Assembly: GCA_015680685.1 (NCBI GenBank)
Contig: MNCI01006835.1
Location: 101,634 to 165,633, forward strand
Direction: 5' to 3'
Length of the DNA: 64,000 nt
Origin: Gnetum montanum
Taxonomy: Eukaryota > Streptophyta > Gnetopsida > Gnetales > Gnetaceae
A model generated the notes under the pieces. That model was not told the DNA's origin. It saw only the letters and a list, made by a program, of their open reading frames with translations, and searched no databases. Shown here piece after piece: positions 44,407-55,440 of the stretch. The first letter of the stretch is position 1. Each line of letters begins with the position of its first letter. The translations under genes were made by a program, and so were the position numbers.

Positions 44407-47400
44407 TCACACATCACCTTTACTAACACTTCCACCTGTGTCATCCAACTCCACCTCTGCCTCAAGAAAATCATCCTCATAAGGACCTTCTTCTTGTGGG
44501 ATCTCTTCATGAGGGCAGTCCTCTCTACAAGGCTCTTCCTCACGGGATTTCTCGCCGCGAGGACCATCATCTTCATTACGTTCCTCCCCGTGAAGACTCT
44601 CTTTGCAAGGATCATCATCTTCATCAAGCTCCTCCCCGTGAAGACTCTCTTCGTGTGGACCATCATCTCCATTATGCTCATTCTCATGAGGATCCTCCTC
44701 ATTCTGATCCTACAGTTTGACATGACGCACACGTTAGCATTTCCATCGAGACTACGCATAACAAGAATGCAATAATCCTACAACTTACTTGTGATGGTCC
44801 TGCGTCAACCACGAAAGGAACCTGTTCCAAACCAACCCATAGACGTTGCATGATCTCGTCCTCAGTAAGCTCAGACCAAACTCCATCTTTTAGATCAGTT
44901 CTAGCCTTAACCTTCCCCTTTTCCATAGGAATCCATCGGGGCGAGTCAGGGAAGAAGGAAGGGATAGTGGTTTCCCCGCCAGGGATGGTTATTTCCCTTT
45001 CTGGGGATGTGCTTACTGTCACTTGCTCCTGAAACTTTTCGTACACTCTAGAAGCACCAATGACATAAAGAAATAGTCGAAGGAATGGTGCTTCAATGGC
45101 AAAATCCCTGTAATGTTGGCGGTATGCAGCACATTCTCACTTATACATGTGCTTATGATCTTTCTGTGTCTACCCCCATTCTTAAATCATCGTGGAGTAA
45201 TCCTTCCAGTCTTGGTTCTTCTGGGCTAGGAGATTCATTTGCATTCATTGCTCAATGAGTTCACGACTGGCTTGGATATTTTTTTTGACAACCGTTCAAT
45301 AGCGAGCGTAGTTAATTATAGCTATCTGCCAATTCTCATCATTGGCCTCTTGAGCTAGTAGAAATTCATTGCGGGACTCCATGTCCTCAACCCTACCAGT
45401 TAAGAATGTCTTCTCCTTTTCTACTTTATGAAACCTCTTCTAAAGAGCTATGTTGACGTTCTGGCACTCTCATAAAGAGTGGGTCGAGCGTAATGCACAT
45501 TTATGCATTTCGTCGTAAAGGCTATGAGGCACTTCGGTCAGCTCCGATGAGGGTTCAGGGACGGTGTCAAAGTCAACAGGCTCTTTAGGATCCCATCTGA
45601 GGCGAGATCCTATAACATAAAAATAACAGTGAGACGCAACAAAATAATACAATATTGTAATGCCAACAATCCCTGTGTTATAACACTCACGTACCAATCT
45701 CAGGATTGATTTTCTATAGGCGGCCGATCATATCCTTTGCAATGCCTTCCATAAAGGCAAATTTATCAGGGGTCTCACCCGAATGCTGAGTGGGTGCCGC
45801 TGACAAGGACATGACACCAGCGTTAGAAGTACCTATTACACAAACAAAAATGGGTTAGACACAGTGTGATAGACATAAAGGATAATTGAGACATTACGAT
45901 AACGTAAAAACTTGAATCAACAAAACCCTTGATGGTAGTAACGTGAGACTGCCCTCTAAGGAAAATTCAAACTCACCAGCGACAAGCTGCACCCTTTTTT
46001 CTAGTTCATCTAGAAGGACTTCAACGTCCTCTACTTCCATCTTTTCTTCGCGCACAGGAACCTGTGTGCCAACTGCATTACTAACAGGGGCCTCCTTTTC
46101 CAAAATTGGGGCCCCTCCTTCACATCGTATAACTATTGCCCCCATTTCAAGGGTCAACTTCGCTACATTCTTCCCTTTGTCTGCTAAAAAAATAGTTAAA
46201 CAAAATATTTACAAAAGCTATGTGACGCCACGTCTATACGCAGCGTAACAAATATATAAACTAATTACTCATATCTTTACTTACCAGCTGGGGGATCATT
46301 CCTGTGAAACTTAATTTGCAACCTCTTCCTCTCTACGTCAGTCAAGCCAATGGACTCCACAATCAGACGATGCTTTTTCTGCTAGATTGACAAATCCACT
46401 ATTTCTATTGTAAGGTGTTTCCCCTTCGACACACTACCAGTGAAAGAAGCGAGTGCTCCACCCACGCTATCTTGGCCCCGTGTACGAGGCACCGCCAAAC
46501 TCTTAGTAGTAAGTGAAAGCGAATCCCCAATGCCTTGGGTAGATCTTGCGATCGGGTAGTGCCAAAAACTTGGGAAATCCAAGGTTTGGAAATCTGGTTA
46601 CGATCCTGCTGCACCCAGATTCCATCCCTCTGAACCACCAAGAATTCAGCAAAATGCCGAAATTAAGCTATAAAGAAGGCAAAATACACATTGAAGCGGG
46701 ACTCAAGCTTCTTGCGAAGCTTGAACATTTTAGCTTGCAGACCTTCAGTGAAGTAGCTAGTCCAATTATACTACGTTCCCTCCTCCATAACCTCTCGCAT
46801 GATCTGAGCCTGTTCTATGGTAAGGATTCTCCCCTAGGAAAGTAACTTGGGGAAGGCGCAGGCTTAGAAGAGAGGATAAATGGTATGAGCCACCTCTAGC
46901 TCGATTTTATCAGCAGGGATCCCTTTCACTTCCTTGTTAACCCCCAGCCACTCCTCTATCTCTTTCTGGTGCTTAGAACTCCTTTTTGACTTTTCTTCTA
47001 CCGGAAGGCCATCAGAGGGAACACCAAAAAAGTAAGCAAATAGTCGAGCAACAATGTCAAAACTTACATGCACATTATGCACGCGTATGCAAAGACACTT
47101 GGCTTCTTTGCTGAAGGAGTTAACTAGGGTCAACATTTCACCCGCGGTGATGTCAGGGGTTACAGCCAGAAATAATTCCATTAGTCTAGCTTCCCGGAGG
47201 TTATTGGTTAGGACAGCTGGGCCCGCAATATGGCTGAGCCAACATTACGCTTCTTTTATGTCACCATAATGAAACAAAAGACTATTTGCTTCACGACCGA
47301 AGGCCATAACAGTGATCTCCCATGATTCCCTAACTATAAACATATAACAAGGGTTTAGACAATATAGCAAAATAAAACGATTTCACACATTGTTTCCACC

Positions 47401-48907
47401 CCGTAAGATTGTACAATAAACCACCATAGCGTAATTTACCGTGTCTGAAAGGTGAAGGAAACGGTGGGATTTTCTCTTGCACGTCTACAACAGTGAGAGG
47501 ATGATCCAAAGTCCACTCCTTATCCAACCATCCGAGCCTTTTGCACTTGGAGAAGAATTTGGCATAGTGGTTAGGGTAATGTGGGATTTCCAATTCTAGT
47601 TGTCCCATAACACCAGCACGTACATTGCTAATAGAGGTGAACTCCTTTATGACCATTTCGGTCATAGAAAATGTATTCGTATCACCCTGGAGACCATCAT
47701 TATTGATGAAAAACCTACATAATAGAATGTAGACAATTGTTTACACTGGTCACAAATTCAGATAAATAGTTAGCATATTACGATGCTATGGAAACACTTA
47801 CCCGCCTGCATAATACACAATCCCAGGTGGATTCTGGAAATAGGTCGTAACATGATGAGCCACGAACAGAGTGTTATAGGCGTGATAACAATTAAACCTG
47901 GGCATATCCCAGATCCAAGACAAACGCCTCAAACCCCTGATGCTCTGTTCACAGTCTTGCACCTGCATGGTTTCAATTGAGCTGTCCGCCAAAAACATCA
48001 AGATGTTCTGTGTTGATCCAACCAGTAGTGTCTCCAGAATGGCGGCGACTGTCTCGGCTGGCAAATGCGACCAAATAATTACGCTGTAATTGCATAAAAA
48101 AAATTGTAGGAACTCTCGTGTGCCTCTTTGGAACCAAATTGCCTCCTCCTTTACACGAGCATGAGGAGGAGGAACATTGGCCACGGGGACATGTAAGCAA
48201 CACAAAACGCCCATGATGTCCAAGACGATCAGGATGGGCTTTAGCGTAATCCTTTCCAATGAAACATACTTCTATTAGAAACAACAATATAGAAATACTA
48301 ATGATGTAAGAACAACACAGAGAATTTTTCTTCATTACACAACATTAGGGTTTCCCTTACCTTGACTCCCAAGAGATTACAAGTTACGCTAGAAATGCAT
48401 TATGAAAACCACCCAAACCCTTGCCATCGTGCAAGGTCTCTCCCTGACAACGGTGATAAAAGTAATACTGCATATTATCCCAGCGTAACATGCAATACTT
48501 ATGGGCGAGACGACGGAATCCTATTCATACTACATAAGGGTATAGTACCTGGACTTCCCCAGTTATGCATTATGTATGCACAATATCGCCCAACATCACC
48601 CTAACCCTTGCGACTACACAAGGTCTGTCCCCGACAACAGCGATAGTGGTATTAGTACAAACTACGATAGCTTAGCTTGCGTGACCAGGTACCAATGCTC
48701 ATCATAATACTCATCTTCAAAATAGATACAATTGCAACGCCATCACAACGGAAATAACAATCATGCAGGAGGGTAAAAAACCACTTACTGAGTGAGTGGA
48801 GTAGCCTCCAGTGTTTCGACCCTGGCCTTTGAAACCTGCTACAAACTCTCCTGCACTTCATCAATCTTCACCAATTTGACATGTTTGCCTTTGATCTTCG
48901 GTGCCAT
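44407..48907 (-). pseudogene. Eight-exon antisense accessory gene of element 2
   Basis: Minus-strand exons, all with GT-AG introns: 48907-48789, 48271-47802, 47714-47440, 47333-46285, 46180-45977, 45832-45695, 45609-44789, 44709-44407. Phase is kept at six of seven junctions; exon 1 to 2 does not join in frame with the simplest sites. Exon 1 starts MAPKIKGKHVKLVKIDEV. Exon 2 resembles HAD/FCP1 phosphatase domains (ILIVLDIMGVLC, RGTREFLQFF, SVIIWSHL, RLSWIWDMPRFN, NTLFVAHH) but lacks the catalytic Asp residues. Exons 3-4 hold an unidentified domain with LREARLMELFLAVTPDI, FFGVPSDGLPVEE and EEGT.YNWTSYF. Exon 7 is a coiled coil plus YRQHYRDFAIEAPFLRLFLY. Exon 8 is an acidic repeat tail (HGEELDEDDDP). 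About a dozen stops, mostly at expected Gln or Arg codons, and one frameshift in exon 4 show that it is now dead. Confidence 0.75.
48412..48655 (-). repeat. Direct repeat inside intron 1 of the antisense gene
   Basis: Two copies of about 57 bases, 187 bases apart (48412-48470 and 48599-48655), share CCCTTGC, CAAGGTCT, TCCCTGACAACGG / TCCCCGACAACAG and GATAN..GTAATACTG / GTATTAGTAC. They lie within the 517-base first intron. No function is evident. Confidence 0.55.
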
Positions 48908-49146
48908 GGTCACGACTGAACAACTTTCACAAAATTGTCTACTTACACCTTACTTCTACTTTCCTTCTGCTATAGCCTAATTCAAATTCGCAATGTCTCC
49001 AGTTTGTTTTGAAGACGAATCACCAACTTACAACTAAATTGGTTAAAACTAACTATTGTGTGCCTGACCAATGTGAAATTTTCTTGAAACGCAGGTATGT
49101 CAGTGTGACATGAAGCATGAAGATCACAACATTAATCTCGTACATA

Positions 49147-49390
49147 TCGTATAGATTACGGTCCAAAAAGACCCTAAACTAACGCGTAGCTCATCGTCTC
49201 GTAATTCGGTCACATTAACTACGACCTGCACAAAATTCTAAACTAGCTGTCTCAACACACTAGACATGCCACGTTACACTCCCCACCATAGTTTACAGAA
49301 GTCTTACGTTGACATCTAGGAAATTGTGCTTACCGCTTTCTCACAAATCACGCATATGGTAACGGTCTGCTAAGACCTTAAACTGGTAGC
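49147..49390 (+). repeat. TTAAACTAG motif array (junction II, element 2)
   Basis: Three copies (AAAAAGACCCTAAACTAAC, CAAAATTCTAAACTAGC, GCTAAGACCTTAAACTGG) sit between the start of the antisense gene and the RT region. Element 3 has the equivalent array at 20713-20805. Confidence 0.6.
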
Positions 49391-49471
49391 TCTTTAACAT
49401 GTATCACTAAAGAAAGAAAACCTTCTATCGTTTCAACAGGTCGACAAAAAATAGTGTAACAACCTCCATTT

Positions 49472-50056
49472 TTGACGATTTTACAAGTCAATTCGCAAAT
49501 GGATGCAGCTTTACTTACACCCCTAGCCTTAACAGGCCCATACGGGGAAATTGTTAGACAGCTCAATCACACACTAATAGGAACTGACGCTTCCCTTTGT
49601 GATACAATCATAGCAACATCGAAAGTATCCATAGACTGGCCAAAACACTTAGCCCAAACCCTAGACCTGGAAGTTGGCGATGTGATCGAGGATTCCTTCA
49701 CTGAGTTCCCTGTGGTTACGCACAAAGGAGGAAGCAAAACCCTAAAAGTTAGTTCTCTCCTTGACCAACAAATGCAGAACGATATATCTCGAGTGCTCTA
49801 AGATAACATTATGGTGTTCACATGGTCATACGAAGATATGCCAGGTTTAGATCCAAGGCTAATACAGCACAACATAGTTTTAGACCCGCATATCAAAGCT
49901 GTTAAATAGAAAGCACAGAAGATTAAGCCCGAAATCGCGTTAGTAGTGCGTGATGAAATCACTAAGCTATATCAGGCTGGTTTCATTCGTGCAGTCGATT
50001 ATTCAAACTGGGTGTTGAACATCGTAGTTGTCTCTAAGAAAATGGGAGGAATACTT
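49472..50056 (+). pseudogene. Truncated start of reverse transcriptase, element 2
   Basis: Pre-RT region and the first RT residues: HLAQTLDLEVGDVIEDSFTE, KTLKVSSLLDQQ, FTWSYEDMPGLDPRLIQHNI, KIKPEIALVVRDEITKLYQA, GFIRAVDYSNWVLNIVVVSK. It aligns with element 3 pol, then breaks off after KKMGG, before the catalytic YxDD. About 3 kb of pol is missing between here and 50057. Two in-frame stops (49799, 49909 region) are present. Confidence 0.85.
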
Positions 50057-50565
50057 CACCTTCTTCTTCCCTTGTCCTTACAATCACCTTTACCCTCTTC
50101 TTTGTCTGTACAGAATGTGAACATATAATCAATTCTTTCGCATCATCATGTCCATGAATTGGCGTAACACAACTCACCTCATGGAATGTAAGTTGCATTC
50201 TTAAAAAAATGGGCAAAGCTAGGAAAAATGGATGTAAAAAAACTCATCCAGGCCATATAGGCATAACACAACTCGCCTGTGCAAGCCCTTCATATGCAGT
50301 ATGGCAACGTAACCTCTCGCAAATACACCCACGAAAGGACGCCTAATAACTTGTTTGTGAAAGTTTCCTGTTCACATGCTTGAGTCTTCCCTGAACCTTC
50401 CTCCTCTTACTTCTTTAAGATCCCTCATATTCTCCTCCCCCCGCCTTCGCACTTCCAAGTTTGACAGAGTGACATCTGAGCAATTGTCGACAGACGTTGT
50501 TGGTGTCTTTACCTCTTTGGTGTTTAGTATTCTTTGTCGACGTCTTTCGGGCAAGCCCTCTAAAG
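50057..50565 (+). other. 3' non-coding region of element 2
   Basis: Follows the pol deletion breakpoint. No coding similarity. Its last 60 bases (TCTTTGTCGACGTCTTTCGG and following) are shared with element 1. No junction III motif array is present, consistent with a deletion that also removed that array. Confidence 0.5.
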
Positions 50566-50584
50566 GTCAACAAAGAGGGGCCAT
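50566..50584 (+). other. Polypurine tract of element 2
   Basis: GTCAACAAAGAGGGGCCAT lies directly before the 3' LTR start TGAAACACTG. Matches elements 1 and 3. Confidence 0.8.
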
Positions 50585-52111
50585 TGAAACACTGTGAAAA
50601 TTTCAAGGCCTCAACGGTTCAAAAAAATCTTGTGACTCACGCAAGGATTTGTGACAAGTCGCGACTCAGCAAGTTTCCTTTTCGGCTAAAGGTCTGTTAT
50701 GCCACAATATGCAGCGCAGCGTAATAGACTCCAGAGGACAGAACAAGACAAGTGGTGCACAATGGCAAGCCTTCAACTTCATGAATTGGCTGTGTTTCAA
50801 AAATCTTAACTTTTAGCATATTACGCCATGTTATGCAACGCAGCGTAATGTATCTTTATGTAGCATAATGCAAGAAGATAATCCATCTAGTCACAACAAT
50901 AGAGAGCAAAATTCGAGACCTCAATGATCCAGCAAGAGCTCGAAGCTTAGGCAAGGATCTACAACATGTCGCACATCTCAGCAAGTTTTCCTTTTCTTTT
51001 TGGCTAAGGGCCTATTACACTACATTACACAGTTTAGCGTAATAAACCCCAGAAAGACTGAATAGAAACAAGGGAAGCCAGGCGACAACACTCCAATCTT
51101 TTGCAGGTTCGCTGAATTACGATATGCTGCGTAATGTATCATGACGCAGCGTAATACAAGCAACAACAGAGATAACACAATTCAGGCATCAGCAGTTCAT
51201 ATGTCACAATATAATCTCTAGCGTATTACAGTGTAACCGCAAAATAGTTCCTTGCCAAAGCTCCAGCAAAAGTAGATTACAACACATTACGCTTCAGAGC
51301 GTAATGCAGCGTAGCGCCGTGAGCTTCAAACACAAACACATCAAGTCAACGACATTTTGTAGGTTCAAGACATGCGTCATCTAAACCACGTTTTTCTCTT
51401 GACCCTAACCTTATAAATACTCTAGTTGATAAGGATAAAAAGGTTGGAAAAATTTCTTTCTCGATTGGAAAAATTTTCTCCATGAGCAATTCTCTTTCAT
51501 TGGAAATTGTCGACAACTTTTGGCAAAGATTGACAAGAAAGCAAAAGAGGATCAACGATCATAAGAACATCGACAGTGATTGGCACGAATCTTTGATCAG
51601 AAATAGCCAGTTAATAGATATTCTGCTTCAGGTGTAACTCCCTTGCATCCAGATTGGCTAGAATAAGGTAGATCGACCTTTGCTTGTTTTATCTTTAAAT
51701 AGTTTTCTTGTTGTTGGCACGTGCTTCGTCTAAACTAAAGTCTGCCTGTAATCATTGTATCCAACATACTTTGTTTATAAGTTAAATCCCAAATCTCGAG
51801 ATTGCACACTCTCTAAATCCGATTTCTTGCGTCCTATCTATATAGATCTTGCAATCACTTTGAATTGTTTACATCGCTTTCAATTACCTTCGAGATTAAT
51901 GATATTATATCTCCTCATTGAAATCACCATTTTTCCATCTGATTATTACAAAATTTTACTGATTAAGTAAGTCCTTGTCTGATTGACAAGACCATCCAGG
52001 GCACCTTGGATTCATCTTCTCCAGCACGGCCCTCGCACGGATCCGGGGTTCGAACTATGTACACAGAACTCCACTCGGTATTTCCAACGACTGATGTTTT
52101 CCGTCATTACA
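50585..52111 (+). repeat. 3' LTR of element 2
   Basis: 1527 bases, TGAAACACTG to ...CATTACA, followed by the target duplication CCTCT (52112-52116). Differences from the 5' LTR are mostly transitions. Hairpin ATTACGCTT-CA-GAGCGTAAT at 51286-51305; TATA box near 51410. Confidence 0.9.
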
Positions 52112-52116
52112 CCTCT
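52112..52116 (+). other. Target-site duplication, right copy (CCTCT)
   Basis: Matches 38392-38396 exactly and abuts the 3' LTR end. Confidence 0.85.
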
Positions 52117-52489
52117 AACTAACAAAGCAAACTAGACATTTTCTAAATTACTAATATAAAAAATAATAGATAAATATAGAAGATTACATAATAAAAAATT
52201 AAGATATAAAAAAACATAAATAAACTTACCACCACATGAAATAGTCCCTATTTTTTTCCTAATTCCATTAACCATGCCTCTAACTAGTTTCTTCTTATTA
52301 ACATATTTCCATAATAAACTCAAAATATCTAGCAAAACAAAAACATAAAATTTAATAAAAATCACAAATCACAAATAAGCCTAACTAGGTAAGGTAAAAT
52401 AAAACTCATAAGTAAAACAACTAAATTACCATCCCTTATTATTCTTTAATTTCTTTTCTAACCATCACATTTCAACTTCACCAAACATC

Positions 52490-52930
52490 TCTTTCACTCA
52501 TAAAGGAAAGCCAATAATCTTGGAAGAGGATGGCATCTTATCCATATCGATGTCATCCAACTCATGATCTATAAACCAAATAAAATCAGTAGTCTTCTTT
52601 GCCAACATACTTTTCCAAAACCCATAACATTCTAAACTTTACCTTCATATCTTAAGTTAATGTTTAATGCTTTATCAAATAGGTCCTAAATCAAGGCCTA
52701 GTTTTCTACTTTTTTCTTCCTCTTGCCTCTACTACCTTCCTTTCTCTTACCTCTACTACTTCAAGGGTCTTTTTCTCTTCTTCCTCTTTTTCTTACCTCT
52801 TTGCTTTCTCTATTTCTTTCTTTTCTTCTTATTCAAAGGCTCTCCTTTGTTATTTTTCTATTTTTCTCTTCTCCTCCTACCTTAGCCAATGTTTTTCTCT
52901 TTCCTTTCTTTTTTCTTTTACCTTAGTTGT
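52490..52930 (-). pseudogene. Charged and acidic tail of another accessory gene
   Basis: The minus strand of a 250-base polypyrimidine stretch (52680-52930) encodes a Lys/Arg/Glu-rich decayed frame (KGKRKTLAKVGGEEKNRKIT). Below it, after a good acceptor (TTTGGTTTATAG at about 52573), an acidic exon reads DHELDDIDMDKMPSSSKII and ends in a stop near 52500. The layout (charged region, acceptor, short acidic last exon) is that of the antisense gene in element 2. It may belong to the older element that received element 2. Low-complexity sequence makes this uncertain. Confidence 0.3.
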
Positions 52931-52983
52931 AAAGTGCCAACAAATAAAAAAATGAGAAAACATAAAATATAGAAAAATTATGT

Positions 52984-53001
52984 AATATATATATATATAT
53001 A
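52984..53001. repeat. (TA)n microsatellite
   Basis: A run of alternating A and T of about 18 bases. No other feature in 52931-53830 apart from general AT richness. Confidence 0.7.
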
Positions 53002-53829
53002 ATCAAGAAAAAATTTATAAAACATTAAAATACAAAGATACTAACGTTTAAAATGAAATATAAAATATAAGTTCATGCTATCTATTATTACAACAACAAT
53101 AGTACAAATTAGGTTTATTTGGCTTAATTCAATAATTCTTAGAGGCTTGATTAATTGAAATAGTATGATTAGAATGAATCACTCATATAGTAAAAAATAA
53201 GAAACATTTCCATTAAGATCAAAAGAAAATTTTTTAACAGATTTATATTGAATTTTGACCTATAAGCTATACATGAATGTGTAAAAGAAAAACCCTATAT
53301 AAATCTTGTAAGAGTAAACCATTTGCAAAAATATCAAAGGATTCAGCTTATTTTAACAAGAATTTTAAAAATTACAAAAATATTAAGTATGGTAGTAGCT
53401 TGAAAAATGTTTTACAACTAACCACATCAACTCGCTAGTCAAGCTTCAAAGAATCAACATGAAGAACCAAGATTTCAAGCCAAATTTGATTCTATAAGAT
53501 AACCTTATATAGTGTTGGACAACTAATTGACTTCAAGAAAAGAGCTCATGAGGGCATGGTCTAATCCAAGAGAATGTATCTTGCTTAGCTTTAGATAGAT
53601 TTTGAATTAACAAAAATGGATTCATAGAGTTGAAAGAATTAGTTCTAGCATGTAATAGGATTAGCATTAGTACAAATGGTTGATTTATAAATTATAGAGT
53701 TAAAACTTATTAGATAAAGCTTATAAGATTGAAGATTAGGAGAAGGGAGTTTAGTCTTATAGCAAAAAGCTAACATTGTTCAACCATGTCAGCTCATGGA
53801 ACTAAGGCAAGTTCATACAACCAAATATT

Positions 53830-55440
53830 AATTCTACAAAGAGCTTTTAAATTAGTTCTGCAAATCATGTTAGCTTTATCCAATTTATGATGTGCATGAA
53901 GATTCTACAACCAAAGGCTCAATTAGCTCTATATGCAACATCAACTTACAGAGATATAAAAGGTTAGTAGAACTAAAAAATAGTTCTACAAATTAGTTCT
54001 ACAAACAAGCCTTGAAATAACTTTGTAATCCACATCAACTCTTGGTTGATTTTTTTGTATAATTAAGGGAAAATATGTATAACCAAAAATTATTCTACAA
54101 AGAGCTTTTAGATTGGTTCTACAACATCAGCTAACTTGAGGTTAAAGATTAGCTTCATATTATCATAAGGTATGATCCGATAAGAGAACAACAAAGTTTA
54201 GCTTCATGGGTAAATTCCATGTGCCACGTAAGTTGAGTAAGGTAAGCTTGTTTTAAAAAGAAAAAATCCCAAGAAGTATTAGGATTGGTTCAAAAAAGCT
54301 TTTGTTATTAACTAAAGAGAAGGTGAGCTTTATATAAACCAAATTCAATTATATGAATGAGCTTTAACATGGTTCTACAAGCCACATTAGCCTCCTTATA
54401 GTGTAGCCTTATAGAACCAAAAAAGTGGTTCTACAAGTTGTTTCTACAAGAAAGTCATATAAAGTGCATAGTGAAGCTTAGCATTTAGAACCAAAAAATA
54501 GTTCTACAAACAAACTCATTTTGGTTCTACCATGTTAGCTTTCCAATAGAGTTGGTTCATAGAACTAAATATTGGTTTTACAAATAAGTTCTAAAATGGT
54601 TCTATGAACCACATCAACTTTTGTATAGTACTAGCTCATAGATCCAAGATTCAGTTATACAAGAAAGCCCGAAAATGATTCTATAACCTACATTAGTGTC
54701 ATGAAGCGTATTTTATAAAGAAGGTAGAAAGAAAAAAAAGAATCTTGGTTTGTAGAATCAAAATTTGGTTCTACAAGTAAGCTCATTTTTTGTTCTACCA
54801 TGTGAACTTTGAAAAAGTTAAAAATATTGTAAAAGTAGAAATTGGTTCTATAAAGAAGCTTTAGAAACACTATACTACATTAGCACCAGCAACGATAAGT
54901 TCATAGAACCAAAATTCTATTCTATGAACAAGAGCTAAGATAGTTCTATAACAAATGTTGAAACTAAAAGGAGCTTTATATTGGGCCCACAGGAGATTAT
55001 GAACATAATTATGTACATGCTTATTATACTTTCTAATCTTGATTAGCATATTAAGGATTAGATAAACAAAGATTAAAAAGCTAAAGAATATAACATAGCT
55101 TATAAAACCAAAATTTGGGTCTACAAAGGATCTCTGAAATGGTTCTACCTTGTCAAATTTGGAATAGAGTGGATTCATAGAATCAAAAATTGGTTTTTCA
55201 AATAAGCACAAAAATAATTATATAAACAATGTTAGCTTTTCTATAGCATGAGGTTATAGAACCAAGAATTAGTTCTACGAGTGAGCTCTAAAATGGTTCT
55301 ACAAGTCACACCAACACAAGAAGTTGGAAATAAATCTTATGTAACTATTTAAGTTCCAACTTCCATATCAATGATTAAAAAACCTTGTTACTGGAACTTA
55401 AAAAGTAGTTCTAAAAAGTGGTTCTATATATATGCTACAT
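53830..55440. repeat. Degenerate array of TAGAACC...GGTTCTA hairpin units
   Basis: At least thirteen diverged units over 1.6 kb. A typical unit reads TAGAACCAAAAATTGGTTCT then ACAAAYAAGCTC, AAAATGGTTCTACAA and a CCACATTAGCTT-like end. The first part is an inverted repeat (TAGAACCAA / TTGGTTCTA) that could fold back on itself. Clear units start near 54412, 54484, 54558, 54749, 54900, 55110, 55177 and 55256. Spacing is irregular, about 70-150 bases. Nothing here looks coding. Confidence 0.75.

Larger units (their letters stand above)
38397..52111 (+). mobile_element. Element 2: full-length gypsy element with antisense multi-exon gene
   Basis: 13.7 kb element bounded by CCTCT duplications, with LTRs at 38397-39932 and 50585-52111. 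Internal order: leader, gag and protease (40202-43812, + strand), motif array (44061-44292), eight-exon gene on the minus strand (48907-44407), second motif array (49147-49390), truncated RT start (49472-50056), short non-coding part, polypurine tract. RNase H and integrase are deleted, so it is not autonomous. It is CpG-richer and less broken than its neighbours and therefore probably the youngest insertion here. Placement of an extra gene between protease and RT differs from the usual Tat arrangement, where extra ORFs lie before gag or after integrase. Confidence 0.9.

Noticed and set aside
44299-44775. 158-codon plus-strand open frame
   Set aside because: It is the complement of the acidic last exon of the antisense gene. 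The hydrophobic, repetitive product follows from reading GA-rich codons backwards.
47330-48335. Several separate minus-strand open frames as independent small genes
   Set aside because: They join through GT-AG introns with phase kept, so they are exons of one gene. The frame 47973-48335 is an alternative frame of exon 2.
39576-51970. Identical 71-codon open frames at 39576-39791 and 51755-51970
   Set aside because: They are the same position in the two LTRs of element 2, in the R/U5 part. Identity reflects LTR duplication, and there is no sign of a protein.
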